Below, piece by piece: positions 9,264-18,254 of a DNA stretch of 64,000 nucleotides. The notes under the pieces were generated by a model that was given only the letters and a program-made list of their open reading frames with translations, ran no database searches and was not told where the DNA came from. The translations under genes and the position numbers were made by a program. Location: positions 1-64,000 of the forward strand of contig NZ_JALKIM010000004.1 of assembly GCF_023050945.1 (NCBI RefSeq), written 5' to 3'. The first letter of the stretch is position 1; the number at the start of each line of letters is the position of its first letter. The DNA comes from Anaerobiospirillum sp. NML120448 (lineage in GTDB: Bacteria; Pseudomonadota; Gammaproteobacteria; Enterobacterales; Succinivibrionaceae).

Positions 9264-11753
9264 ATGAAATTACCGAGGCCAATTTTGAGCCAGACACGCG
9301 AACGTTATTTTGAGTGGATCCTTGTGGGTCTAATTCTCATTATGGGTAGCTTGCTTTTCTATCAAGCATTGCCTTTTTTAAACGGTACTTTGGGTGCTAT
9401 CACTCTCTATATCTTATTAAGAAGGGTTAATCTATTACTCTCTACCCGCTTCTCTCCATCCATAGCTCCATGGATTATTACTATAGCTGTTACTATTTTT
9501 GTACTGATACCATTATCTATTTTCTTATGGTATCTCATTGATTTGGTACAAAGCGTCAACTTTGACGTACAAGTAATTATCAAGCGCTTTACTGATACTA
9601 TTCGCTATCTGGAAAGAACTACCAATTTACAGATTGTTTCTGAAAAATCAGTAGCCTTTATTACTGCCAAAGGAACAGCCTTTGTTAACTCTTTAATGGC
9701 TGGTATCAATAACGCTGCTATCAATCTCTTTACTACTATCTTAATCTTATTCTTCTTGCTTGCAGGTGGAGTAAAGATGGAGATTGCTATTGCCCGTTGC
9801 TTACCTTTTTCTGATAACAACAAGCACACTATTATTAATAAAGTAAGCACCATCGTACGCTCTAATGCTATTGGTATTCCTTTATTAGCCATGATTCAAG
9901 GTGGTGTTGCTGCTGTAGGTTATTGGATTTGCGGCGTTAATAATCCAATTGAATTTGGTGCACTAACTGGTTTTGCCTCCATGATTCCAATTGTAGGCTC
10001 TATGTTAGTGTGGATACCTTTAGCTATTGTTCAATATTTTGAGCAAGGCACAGCTGCTAGTATTTATGTAGCTTTATATGGCGTGATTGTCATTTCCCAG
10101 TGTGACAATGTATTGCGCATGTTTATGCAAAAGCGCATGGCTAATACTCACCCATTAATTACTATTTTTGGTGTGATTGCAGGTCTACCTTTATTTGGTT
10201 TTATGGGTTTAATTTTTGGCCCTCTCTTAGTGGCCATGTTCTTATTGTTCTTGGAAATGTTCATTAAGCAATACATTATTGGTGATGACTTAAGCCTCCA
10301 AGATGCAAAAGCCAAGCGTGCTCGTACCTTTGATCCACAATCAAGCATTAAGGCTAAGCATAAATCTCAAGAAGAATTTATTGCCCAAGCTACCATTAAG
10401 AGCAAGCAGCTCAAAAACCGTGCTCAAATCAAGCACCAAAACAAGCAAGAGCTCTTATCAGGCAAGCAAAGCTCACCTGCTTCCAAAGCCAGCACCAGTG
10501 CCAGCACCAGTGCCAGCACTAGCACTAGTGCTGCTAGCGCTGAAAGCAGCGCCTTAGCAAGCACTGCAACCAATACCAGTGCCAATGCACAAGCTAAGGC
10601 TAATAACAAGGCTAGCGACAAAGCTATTACTAGCACTAAAAATACAGCTAAGAACAAGGCTGACTTTAAGACTAGCAAGGCTGAGATTAAGCAACAAAAG
10701 CGTCAGGCTGCTAAATTAAGAGTTCAAGAGGAACAAGAGGCTAATGAAAGAGAATTAGCTAAAAAGACTCTTAGTGTTCCTAAAAGAGAACCAATTAACT
10801 TAGCTGAGCGCTCTTTATTAAACTTTAACCATATTCCAGACAATAACCATCTTTCTGATGATGCCCCTGGTAAAAATATGGTAGCCCGTGCTGTATCTCA
10901 AGCGATCAACTCTTTTGATAAGTTTGATGACTTAGATGGCAATATGGCATTTGGTGGCAGTGAGTTATTTAAAGATGACTACCTAACTGCTAATACCAAG
11001 CAACAATTAGCTAAAAAGCGCAGCTTTAGTAAGATGGATCTTGAACAAAAGCCAATTCCTTTTGTTCAGGCTAATGATTTATCATCAAGCGCCCGCCCAA
11101 GCTCAGATGAGGCAACCAAGGCTCAAGCAAATGCCCCAGAGCACAGCTCAAATGAGGTCAGTAATGAGCCTGTATTAAGTTCTAAGACTCAAGATAAGGG
11201 CAGCAAAGAGCAGAAAACTGAGCACCATGCACGTAATGCACGCTCTAATCGTAAAGATCGTAAAGATAAAGCTCATCGTAACGATAGAAGCGAGAAGAGT
11301 GAGCGTAACGAACGTAGCGAGCGTAACGAACGTAGCGAGCGTAATGAGCGCAAAGACCGCCCTGAGCGCAACGAGCGTAGCGAGCACAATAGCCGCAAAG
11401 ATAGAGCTCACGCTAAGGCTAGCGATCGCCACAACAAAAAGAATGACAGAAGCTCAAGTTATGAACGTAACAAGAGCAATAGTAAGGCAAGTCGTACTCG
11501 TAAGAGCCATGATAGCCATAAATCACGTCGTGATAACTTAGGCTACCAAACCATGCGCTCTGAGCGTAGCTCTGCTGTAGCCCAAGAACCTGTTATTCGT
11601 ACTGTGGTATCACACCAATATGGTAACTTTGATCTTAATAAGAGCCGCAGCTCAGGTCTTAAGACCCAATTGGTATCCATGCATACTGCTAAAGGCACAG
11701 TGGTGGCTCAACCGCCACGTCGTCGCCCATCAAAGCGTCGTCCATATCACTAA
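9264..11753 (+). CDS. AI-2E/PerM-family transporter with a 480-residue basic disordered tail
   Basis: Residues about 1-345 form the AI-2E transporter (PerM/UPF0118) fold: several membrane segments, the motifs LRRVNLLLSTRFSPSIAPW and FGALTGFASMIPIVGSMLVWIP, and the C-terminal IFGVIAGLPLFGFMGLIFGPLL. Members move small molecules or ions; the substrate here is unknown. After the last helix (about residue 345) a 480-residue tail begins, where the family usually stops near residue 350-400. It contains Lys/Gln-rich helices, an Ala/Ser/Thr block encoded by a 12-bp DNA repeat (10489-10524), a Lys/Arg/Glu segment, and about residues 670-710 built of RNER/SERNER repeats, ending in a strongly basic PPRRRPSKRRPYH. 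The tail should be cytoplasmic and could bind RNA or the membrane surface (inference). No Shine-Dalgarno precedes the ATG. A strong terminator follows. Confidence 0.9.
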   Translation: MKLPRPILSQTRERYFEWILVGLILIMGSLLFYQALPFLNGTLGAITLYILLRRVNLLLSTRFSPSIAPWIITIAVTIFVLIPLSIFLWYLIDLVQSVNFDVQVIIKRFTDTIRYLERTTNLQIVSEKSVAFITAKGTAFVNSLMAGINNAAINLFTTILILFFLLAGGVKMEIAIARCLPFSDNNKHTIINKVSTIVRSNAIGIPLLAMIQGGVAAVGYWICGVNNPIEFGALTGFASMIPIVGSMLVWIPLAIVQYFEQGTAASIYVALYGVIVISQCDNVLRMFMQKRMANTHPLITIFGVIAGLPLFGFMGLIFGPLLVAMFLLFLEMFIKQYIIGDDLSLQDAKAKRARTFDPQSSIKAKHKSQEEFIAQATIKSKQLKNRAQIKHQNKQELLSGKQSSPASKASTSASTSASTSTSAASAESSALASTATNTSANAQAKANNKASDKAITSTKNTAKNKADFKTSKAEIKQQKRQAAKLRVQEEQEANERELAKKTLSVPKREPINLAERSLLNFNHIPDNNHLSDDAPGKNMVARAVSQAINSFDKFDDLDGNMAFGGSELFKDDYLTANTKQQLAKKRSFSKMDLEQKPIPFVQANDLSSSARPSSDEATKAQANAPEHSSNEVSNEPVLSSKTQDKGSKEQKTEHHARNARSNRKDRKDKAHRNDRSEKSERNERSERNERSERNERKDRPERNERSEHNSRKDRAHAKASDRHNKKNDRSSSYERNKSNSKASRTRKSHDSHKSRRDNLGYQTMRSERSSAVAQEPVIRTVVSHQYGNFDLNKSRSSGLKTQLVSMHTAKGTVVAQPPRRRPSKRRPYH
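10489..10524 (+). repeat. 12-bp in-gene tandem repeat
   Basis: Two identical copies of CCAGCACCAGTG are followed by the variant CCAGCACTAGCA. They encode the Ala-Ser-Thr block in the tail of the AI-2E family protein and look like replication slippage. Confidence 0.8.
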
Positions 11754-11775
11754 AAGCTTGCTAGCAAGTTAAAAC

Positions 11776-11815
11776 AAAAGCCAGAGCCTTCCCAAACGAA
11801 GGACTCTGGCTTTTT
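11776..11815 (+). terminator. Terminator of the AI-2E family gene
   Basis: A long stem (AAAGCCAGAGCCTTC with GAAGGACTCTGGCTTT, one bulge) is followed by TTTTT. Confidence 0.92.
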
Positions 11816-12571
11816 AGTTTTGATTACTACTACCACCACCACCAGCACCAACCGCAACAGCAGCAGCATCAGCCACTGCAACAGCAACAAAGCTCAACAA
11901 GCACTACCGAACACCACCATAGACCTCATGGCAATTAATAAGAACCAAACGGCTCAACGCTGTAAACAAGCGTAATTTCATTAATTAGGCTACTAAAAAT
12001 GAGATAGAGCCTAATCTTGACTAAATTTGCTATGATTAATGGCCGTTAGACATAGAGGCAATCTTACATGTAGTGCATAGAGTTGCTTTTTATTGCACTT
12101 AATTTTAAAATTTTGTTGTCACTATAGTTTTAATTTTTCATAGATAAGATTGGCTTATTTATGTGACTATCAGTCTTTAGTTTTAGCCTTAATATTTGGA
12201 TCTAGCTTCACTTTTTTTAGCTCTGGTCACATATCTTTTGTTGCTCTCTAGCTATAATTTAGTATGTTAGTATTTTCCTTACAAAATTTTAGACGTTGTA
12301 TGTTTATTATTAAATTGCTTGCCGTTTTTGTATAAGAATTTTATTTTTTGCTTTTGTTTACCACAACCTCATAGCTAAACAATTGGTCTTAATTGAGCTA
12401 TTGGCTTGCTTTTATTTACAAGACAAAAGCAAACTTTGATGTTAGTTGTTAGCTTCTACAAACATCATTTTTATTATCAAGGTACTATGCTTGAGCCTGG
12501 TATTAGTCGTCTGTATTGTCTGTAGCATTGGATTTAGGAAAAATTGCATTAGTTTGCAATAAGGATTTTTT
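11816..12571. other. Gap with a CAC/CAG-rich patch, upstream of the GGDEF-EAL gene
   Basis: At 11822-11938 the DNA is rich in CAC, CAG and CAA triplets. One frame reads as a Gln/His-rich peptide ending at a TAA, but it lacks any start codon. The remainder is AT-rich with no gene. A sigma-28-like candidate site sits at 12022-12049. Confidence 0.4.
12022..12049 (+). promoter_or_regulatory. Possible sigma-28 (flagellar) promoter
   Basis: TAAATTTG, 12 bases, then GCCGTTAG, compared with the flagellar consensus TAAAGTTT-N11-GCCGATAA. The spacing equals that of the better candidate before the YjfB-like gene. It lies about 520 bases upstream of the GGDEF-EAL gene, which makes the assignment weak. 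Confidence 0.25.
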
Positions 12572-14887
12572 ATGGTCAGTTATATTAGTGAAATTAAGCT
12601 CAAGCAAGGCTTGCGAAAAGTAACAGCTATTTCGCTTATCAGCCTAATATTGCTGTCCTTATTTGCTTTTTCTACAGTTAAAGTAGTTTCTTATGTATAT
12701 ACCTCAACTAATAATGCTGAGGTTGAAACAACTATTAATGAGTATGCCATTACCATTAAGAGAAAAGCCCAAGGTGAAATGAGAGCCTTGCGTACTCTCG
12801 CTATGTTTACCTCCAAAAGTGATGACATTACTAAGACCTATAGTGCTGTAGGAACTGATAATATTCCTTTTGATGTAGTAGGATTCTGGAATCTTGATGG
12901 TTCCTGTGAGCAGGTTTCTATTAGTGGCGCTCGTACTGATTCTCACTATAAGAATTTACCACCTCAAGTAAAAGTTGCCATTTCCTCTGCTTGGCTGGGA
13001 CAAAGTGCTGTATCTGCCCCTTACTACTCCCCTACCATTGGTCAGGAAATGATCACCTATGCATCTCCAGTTCATGCTACCTCTGGCAATGTAATTGGAG
13101 CCCTCTCTGGAGCTGTAGGTCAGCGTTCTTTTGATACAGCTTTACAACAGCTCTCTATGGTTAACCAAGGAATGGATACCTTTTTATGTAATTCCTCTGG
13201 TTTTATCTTCTCAACTGGTGTTAACTCCATTATTCCTAACGATTTAAAATCGATTAATGACTTTACTGGTTTTGATGAGATTACTCATGAGCAAATTAAA
13301 GTTGGTCTAGTTTCCACCAATAGTATCCAAATTGAGACCCAGCTTTATAACAAGAGTTATTTAATTACCTTAACTCCTTTAGGTTTTTCTGATTGGTATA
13401 TTGGCACCTTAAGCAATAATGAGTTTAGTGAAAGTCCTTACTTTAAGTCCATTATCATATTGATAGTAAGCTTGTGTGTGATCTTCACTTTATGTGCCTT
13501 CATTGCTGTTTACCTCTTTATCAGCATGAAGAGCAGCTATAAGACTCAGCTCTTAATTGCTCACTACGACCCAGTGACCGATGCTTATAACTACCAAAAG
13601 TTCTTATTAGAGTTTAGAAATATCGACTATCGTACTAATACAGACAGCACTTACTCTGTAGTATCTCTTAACATTCATGACTTTAACTATATTGAGGACA
13701 TGTTAGGCGAACTCCAGACTGATGAGTTACTACGTATTATTGCTAATACTTTAAAAGAGCAAGATAGTATCTTAATGTTCTGCCACCACGAGCTAGATCA
13801 ATTCTTTATGATCTTACGTCTCAGAGAGCAAAAAGAAATTGATGCTGAAATTCGTCGTATTATGAATTTATGCGTCAGCAGAATTAATGTAGAAGTTTCT
13901 ACTATTCCTATTGTTATGTACGCTGGTGTGGCCTTTACTTATCCAGACTTAACTCCAGATAAGATTGTTAGCCGTGCTGAATTTGCTAAAAAGCAGATTA
14001 CTAAGACCTATACCCACGCCGTACGCTTCTATGATGAGAATGCTTATAAGAAAGAAGCTTTCTTACATAGTATTGAAAAGAGTATGAGAGATGCTTTAAT
14101 TAAGGAAGAGTTCAAACTATTCTTACAGCCAAAGATCGATTTAGCTACAGGAAAGGTCTATGCTGCCGAAGCCTTAGTTCGCTGGATTTCTGATAGTGAT
14201 GTCATAGTATATCCAAACGACTTTATTCCTTTATTTGAGCAAAATGGCTTCTGTACTGAGCTTGACCTTTATATGTTTGATAAGGCTTGTGCTCATATTC
14301 GTTACTATATGGATAATGGTATTGAACCAATTTACTATTCCATTAACCAGACTAAACTTTTAATTTTCCAAAAGGGCTATACCGCTAAGTTAAAGGCCAT
14401 TATTGATAAATATCAAATTCCGCCTAAATACTTAGTAATTGAAGTATTAGAAGATTTAGCCACCCATAATGTTAACGAGCTGAACAACCGTATTAATGAG
14501 CTTAAGAGCCTTGGCCTCTCTATTGCCTTGGACGACTTTGGTTCTGGCTATAGCTCCCTTAATATTGTTGCTGGCCTGGACATTGATGAAATTAAGTTTG
14601 ATCGTGAGTTCTTATTAGCCGAAGATCCTGAGCAGATTAAGAAGAATCACATGATCTTACGAGTACTCTCTAAATTAGCCAAGGAACTTGGTATTCGTAC
14701 TGTAGTTGAAGGTGTAGAGCGTCACGAAGATGTTGAGTTCTTAAAGAGCATCGATTGTGACCTGGCCCAAGGCTATTACTACGACCGCCCAATTCCTGTT
14801 GACGCTTTTGACAAGAAGTATATGTTCCCAGGCACTCCTTTAGAGGATAAGTCAGAGCCATCCAAAGATAGCCCTGATGCTAAGTAA
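12572..14887 (+). CDS. Membrane c-di-GMP phosphodiesterase: sensor, degenerate GGDEF, EAL
   Basis: A 771-residue inner-membrane signalling protein. TM1 at about 15-37 and TM2 at about 292-314 flank a periplasmic region that looks like a double-cache sensor. The GGDEF domain (about 325-490) is degenerate: the position of the signature reads HHELD, so it should not make c-di-GMP. The EAL domain (about 500-755) keeps its catalytic residues: EALVRW near residue 533, SINQTK, EVLED, ALDDFGSGYSSL, KFDREF, EGVERHED and AQGYYYDRP. It is therefore expected to hydrolyse c-di-GMP to pGpG in response to a periplasmic ligand. AAGGA lies upstream of the ATG. It stands alone and ends in a bidirectional terminator. 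Confidence 0.93.
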   Translation: MVSYISEIKLKQGLRKVTAISLISLILLSLFAFSTVKVVSYVYTSTNNAEVETTINEYAITIKRKAQGEMRALRTLAMFTSKSDDITKTYSAVGTDNIPFDVVGFWNLDGSCEQVSISGARTDSHYKNLPPQVKVAISSAWLGQSAVSAPYYSPTIGQEMITYASPVHATSGNVIGALSGAVGQRSFDTALQQLSMVNQGMDTFLCNSSGFIFSTGVNSIIPNDLKSINDFTGFDEITHEQIKVGLVSTNSIQIETQLYNKSYLITLTPLGFSDWYIGTLSNNEFSESPYFKSIIILIVSLCVIFTLCAFIAVYLFISMKSSYKTQLLIAHYDPVTDAYNYQKFLLEFRNIDYRTNTDSTYSVVSLNIHDFNYIEDMLGELQTDELLRIIANTLKEQDSILMFCHHELDQFFMILRLREQKEIDAEIRRIMNLCVSRINVEVSTIPIVMYAGVAFTYPDLTPDKIVSRAEFAKKQITKTYTHAVRFYDENAYKKEAFLHSIEKSMRDALIKEEFKLFLQPKIDLATGKVYAAEALVRWISDSDVIVYPNDFIPLFEQNGFCTELDLYMFDKACAHIRYYMDNGIEPIYYSINQTKLLIFQKGYTAKLKAIIDKYQIPPKYLVIEVLEDLATHNVNELNNRINELKSLGLSIALDDFGSGYSSLNIVAGLDIDEIKFDREFLLAEDPEQIKKNHMILRVLSKLAKELGIRTVVEGVERHEDVEFLKSIDCDLAQGYYYDRPIPVDAFDKKYMFPGTPLEDKSEPSKDSPDAK

Positions 14888-14910
14888 GCTTTAGTTAACA
14901 AAAAGAAAAC

Positions 14911-14975
14911 AGCCTCTGATACCACCTACTAAGCCTCATGGGGTTTAGTAGGTGTCAGAGGCTATTTGTTTTGTT
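14911..14975. terminator. Bidirectional terminator between convergent genes
   Basis: A stem of more than 20 bp (14911-14935 with 14940-14963) has T-rich flanks on both strands. It serves the GGDEF-EAL gene and the Sel1-like gene. Confidence 0.9.
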
Positions 14976-14988
14976 TTAAAGTTACTGC

Positions 14989-15399
14989 TTATTTAAAGAG
15001 ATTGGGATTTTCTTCAATAAAGGTACAACTACCTTTCATATCAAGATCACAAGCTTTTTGGACAAGCTCAATAATCTTAGGGCCATTAGCCTTATCACCC
15101 TTTTTAGTATAAGCGCCTACAGCTTGCTCGCAAGCAACACCAGATTTAAGATCACAGCCCTTAGTAAACCATTTAGCAGCACGATCTAGATTTACTCTAA
15201 CCTTCTCTCCTTTTAAGAAAATGTAGCCTACCTTTAAGCAACTATCTACATCGCCGCCATTACATTTGCTTTCAAGACTCAATACATCCTTAGGAATACG
15301 TTGCGGAGCAGCTACAGTACTAAAAGACGTAGACATTAGCGCACAGGCAGCAACAGCTAAAACTAAAGTTTTTGGCAAGCCAAAAGCATGTTGAAACAT
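14989..15399 (-). CDS. Small secreted Sel1-like repeat, Cys-rich protein
   Basis: The 136-residue product begins with a signal peptide (about residues 1-30, ending STVAA). It then carries short alpha-hairpin repeats of Sel1/HCP type: DSCLKVGYIFLKGE, DRAAKWFTKGCDLKSGVAC and IIELVQKACDLDMKGSC, with regularly spaced cysteines that in Helicobacter cysteine-rich proteins form one disulfide per repeat. It is probably periplasmic; the function of such proteins is usually protein binding or envelope homeostasis, and is unknown here. AAGGAG lies 8 bases before the ATG. It is monocistronic. Confidence 0.85.
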   Translation of the reverse strand: MFQHAFGLPKTLVLAVAACALMSTSFSTVAAPQRIPKDVLSLESKCNGGDVDSCLKVGYIFLKGEKVRVNLDRAAKWFTKGCDLKSGVACEQAVGAYTKKGDKANGPKIIELVQKACDLDMKGSCTFIEENPNLFK

Positions 15400-15939
15400 A
15401 TTAAGACTCCTTATAGATCGTAGCCATAAATAAAGGCTTTATAAAAGTATGATAATTTTATCTGTTAGCTCTATCCTAGGTCTATAAACTACATCACACT
15501 TTCCTTTGTCCTCTCATAAATTTCCAGCCGCCATCGCCCATCCATTCCCCCAATCATCAAGCCAAGCCAAGAACTGTAAAACCCCTTCCTCTCTTTAGCA
15601 AGCTCGCAAGCCTTTTTGTTGTTTTTACAACCAATAATATTGACTATTTTTTTTTTTACGCTAGAATTATACTACACAATTATTTCTTATATGTACGCTT
15701 GTTATGTATCTATGGAAAAGGCCTTATTTTCCGCCTTCTCTATTGAAGTAATCCCCATCAAATTGCTTTAAATAATTCTCTTACACCCCATGCTCTTGCA
15801 CCATCAACTAAAGCTTAGCAAAGATGATAGCTGCAAGCAGCTATAGCCTTAGTAAGTAGAATAGTTTCTTTTGGTCAAAAATAAACAAGCCATGCACATT
15901 AAGAAGCTCCTCAAATTTAGATAACTTGGTCTTGTATTC
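15400..15939. other. Divergent intergenic region
   Basis: No gene is seen. It contains an 11-T tract near 15646-15657 and one plausible plus-strand promoter at 15640-15667. The acetyltransferase start at 15940 lies about 270 bases further on. Confidence 0.4.
15640..15667 (+). promoter_or_regulatory. Candidate sigma-70 promoter
   Basis: TTGACT and TAGAAT are separated by 16 bases, with a T-tract in the spacer. The distance to the next gene (15940) is long. Confidence 0.35.
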
Positions 15940-16779
15940 ATGAAAGTGCAAATTGCTGGCTTAACCAAATTAGCTCCCTATGTTTGTAATCAGTTAGCCA
16001 ATCATGGCCTTATGATTAATTCACAAACTGCTATTAACCGCAATTTTCTTTTTAATGGCCCAGTTGAGATTTTTAGTAATTGCATTTTGACCAGAGTACA
16101 GATGGACGCTTATTCCTACATTAATAATGATGCTACCATTCGTACTACTAAGATTGGTCGCTACTGCTCTATTGGCAATCACGTAGACATAGGCATGCCT
16201 TTTCACAATTACAAATATGCTACTAGTTCAACGGCTATCTTTACAGGATGCAATTTTGAGCGCTATGTAGGTAAGCTACCTGATGTCTTTCCTTATGCTC
16301 TCGAGCATCAAGGGTCATTATCAGCAGAGCCAACTATAGGCAATGATGTCTGGATTGGTGCGCACGTAAAAATCCCTGCCTCAGTTAATATTGGACACGG
16401 TGCTGTGATTGGCACTAATGCCGTAATTACTAAAGATGTGCCTCCATATGCCATTATTCAAACCAGCACTAACAACCAAAAGCTAAAACCTAATGAGCTT
16501 AAATACCGCTTTAAGGATGAGGTAATTGCTGATTTGCTGGAAATTAACTGGTGGGATTATGATCTACTAAAGATGCTAGCTGCGGGCGTTAAAGTTCCTT
16601 ATACCAAGATAGAGGACTTTATTAAGTTCTTTAAGAACGAAGACCTGAGCGCCTTCCCTATCATTCCAGATGACTGGAAATTATTAACTATTCTTTCTGA
16701 AAATAAGATTAAGCTTATCCCAGGTCAAAAAGATATGTTTATGGACTTTACCCATATCGATTTGCCTGACGAGCCTTAA
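15940..16779 (+). CDS. Hexapeptide-repeat acetyltransferase, xenobiotic/CatB-like
   Basis: The left-handed beta-helix acyltransferase signature is clear. After a start with strand-forming repeats (FNGPVEIFSNCIL, YSYINNDATIRTTKIGRYCSIGNHVDIG), the segment EPTIGNDVWIGAHVKIPASVNIGHGAVIGTNAV supplies typical hexapeptide coils, followed by TKDVPPYAIIQ. The helical end RFKDEVIADLLEINWWDYD is characteristic of the CatB/Vat xenobiotic acetyltransferase group, where it packs at the trimer base. Members use acetyl-CoA; the acceptor here is unknown and a surface-sugar substrate is as likely as a drug. The 279 residues exceed the usual 210-220, with an N-terminal and a C-terminal extension. No Shine-Dalgarno is visible. 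Confidence 0.85.
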   Translation: MKVQIAGLTKLAPYVCNQLANHGLMINSQTAINRNFLFNGPVEIFSNCILTRVQMDAYSYINNDATIRTTKIGRYCSIGNHVDIGMPFHNYKYATSSTAIFTGCNFERYVGKLPDVFPYALEHQGSLSAEPTIGNDVWIGAHVKIPASVNIGHGAVIGTNAVITKDVPPYAIIQTSTNNQKLKPNELKYRFKDEVIADLLEINWWDYDLLKMLAAGVKVPYTKIEDFIKFFKNEDLSAFPIIPDDWKLLTILSENKIKLIPGQKDMFMDFTHIDLPDEP

Positions 16780-16975
16780 TTGAGAACTTGTCTATAAGTA
16801 AGCCTGTTTAATTAGGCTGGCACTGTTCTATCACAGCTTCGTCATGCCTTAGCAATATGGGTGTAATGCGAGCAGCCTAAGCCTAGGCATAAGCCTAAGC
16901 CTACTTTGTTGGCTTGGGCTTGGGCTTGGGCAGGATGGCTAAGCAAATTGGTACTTTTAGCAGTCTACTATCTGC
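16780..16975. repeat. Hexamer stutter island (GCCTAA / GGCTTG)
   Basis: At 16869-16935 GCCTAAGCCTA-type words are followed by their complement-like GGCTTGGGC words, so the DNA can fold into a hairpin (AAGCCTAAGCC with GGCTTGGGCTT). It is noncoding and lies between convergent genes. Confidence 0.6.
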
Positions 16976-17018
16976 TAAAAAACAAAAGGCAGAGATATCA
17001 CTTTGGAATCTCTGCCTT
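16976..17018 (-). terminator. Terminator of the alcohol dehydrogenase gene
   Basis: The stem AAGGCAGAGAT/ATCTCTGCCTT is followed on the minus strand by TTGTTTTTT. Confidence 0.85.
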
Positions 17019-17041
17019 GGGCAAAATAAAGGTAAAACTAG

Positions 17042-18229
17042 TTAGTCTTTGTAAGTAGCTGCAATCTTATAAATTGCTTCACAATCTTCTGGGGTAAGAT
17101 GGACAAAATTACCTACAGACTTTTTAGAAAGGTAAAGCAGCTTTAAGAGCTTAGGAATATCATCAATGCTAGCGCCAATTTGTTCAAAATTAAGTGGCAT
17201 GCCTAAGGATTTAAAGAAGCTTCTTAGTGCGACAATACCAGCTTTGGCAGTACGCTTAGGATCTTCAAAATCCATGCTCACACCAAAAACACGTGAGGCA
17301 AATTGAGCAAAACGCATTGGATTATGAGCCATAGTGTATTCCATCCAGGCTGGGAACATCACCGCTAAACCAGCACCATGTGCCACATCATAAAGAGCGC
17401 TTAATTGATGCTCTAAAGCATGAGTAGCCCAATCCTGTTCACGTCCTACACCGCAAATATCATTATGGGCTAAAGTTCCTGCCCACATAATATTGGCACG
17501 AGCTTCGTAGTTATTAGGATCATGAATTACACGTGGAGCAGTTTCTACAATAGAACACAAGACAGCTTCACAAGTTCTATCAGTGATAGAGACCTCTGGA
17601 GTATTAGTAAAGTAACGCTCCATAACATGGGCCATCATATCAACCACACCACAAGCGGTTTGATAAGCAGGCAAGGTCTTAGTAAGCTCAGGATTCAAAA
17701 TAGAAAAGACAGGTACATTAAAGGCATGGGAAAGACCACACTTAAGAACATTACCGTCTACTTCCTTTTGAATTACAGCACTATTAGAGCCCTCAGAGCC
17801 AGCTGCTGGAATAGTAAGAACTACACCAATACCTAAGGCCTTAGTAGGTGCTCTCTTTTGTAAGAAGAAATCAAAGAAATCACCATTATCTAAAATGCCT
17901 ATGGCTACAGCTTTAGCAGTATCTATTACTGAACCACCACCTACAGCTAAGACAAAATCAACCTGCTGCTCTCGGCCATAATCAATCATTTCATAGACCA
18001 GATCAGCACGAGGATTAGGCTCGACACCACCTTTACTTACAAACTCAATACCCTCTTGGGCTAAAGACTTTTCAACTCTCTGCAATAAGCCAGAGCGGAC
18101 ACAAGAGCCTCCACCATAAATAACAAATACTTTATTTACCTTAAGGTTTTTGACAATTGAGCCTACTTCATTTTCTCTACCTGCACCAAAATAATAGGCA
18201 GTAGGCTTATGAAAGTTAAAATTATCCAT
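17042..18229 (-). CDS. Iron-containing alcohol dehydrogenase, YqhD/BDH-like
   Basis: A group III NAD(P)-dependent dehydrogenase that reduces aldehydes or butanal-type substrates. Visible are the N-terminal NFHKPTAYYFGAG, the cofactor motif VGGGSVIDTAKAVA with the preceding GGGSCVRSG loop, and the metal ligands Asp and His in VVDMMAHVMERYF and the two His in THALEHQLSALYDVAHGAGLA. Its 396 residues match E. coli YqhD (387). I start at the ATG at 18229 because TGAGGA lies 5 bases upstream; the in-frame GTG at 18241 overlaps that Shine-Dalgarno. It begins 26 bases after the upstream membrane-protein gene, so the two are probably co-transcribed. The substrate is not deducible. Confidence 0.94.
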   Translation of the reverse strand: MDNFNFHKPTAYYFGAGRENEVGSIVKNLKVNKVFVIYGGGSCVRSGLLQRVEKSLAQEGIEFVSKGGVEPNPRADLVYEMIDYGREQQVDFVLAVGGGSVIDTAKAVAIGILDNGDFFDFFLQKRAPTKALGIGVVLTIPAAGSEGSNSAVIQKEVDGNVLKCGLSHAFNVPVFSILNPELTKTLPAYQTACGVVDMMAHVMERYFTNTPEVSITDRTCEAVLCSIVETAPRVIHDPNNYEARANIMWAGTLAHNDICGVGREQDWATHALEHQLSALYDVAHGAGLAVMFPAWMEYTMAHNPMRFAQFASRVFGVSMDFEDPKRTAKAGIVALRSFFKSLGMPLNFEQIGASIDDIPKLLKLLYLSKKSVGNFVHLTPEDCEAIYKIAATYKD

Positions 18230-18254
18230 GACATTCCTCACTTACAAAGCAAAT

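Noticed and set aside
10424-10678. Leu/Ala-rich minus-strand ORF resembling a membrane protein
   Set aside because: It is the antisense of the Ala/Ser/Thr repeat in the AI-2E family gene.
12007-12040. Sigma-70 promoter TTGACT...TATGAT
   Set aside because: The two hexamers are only 8 bases apart.
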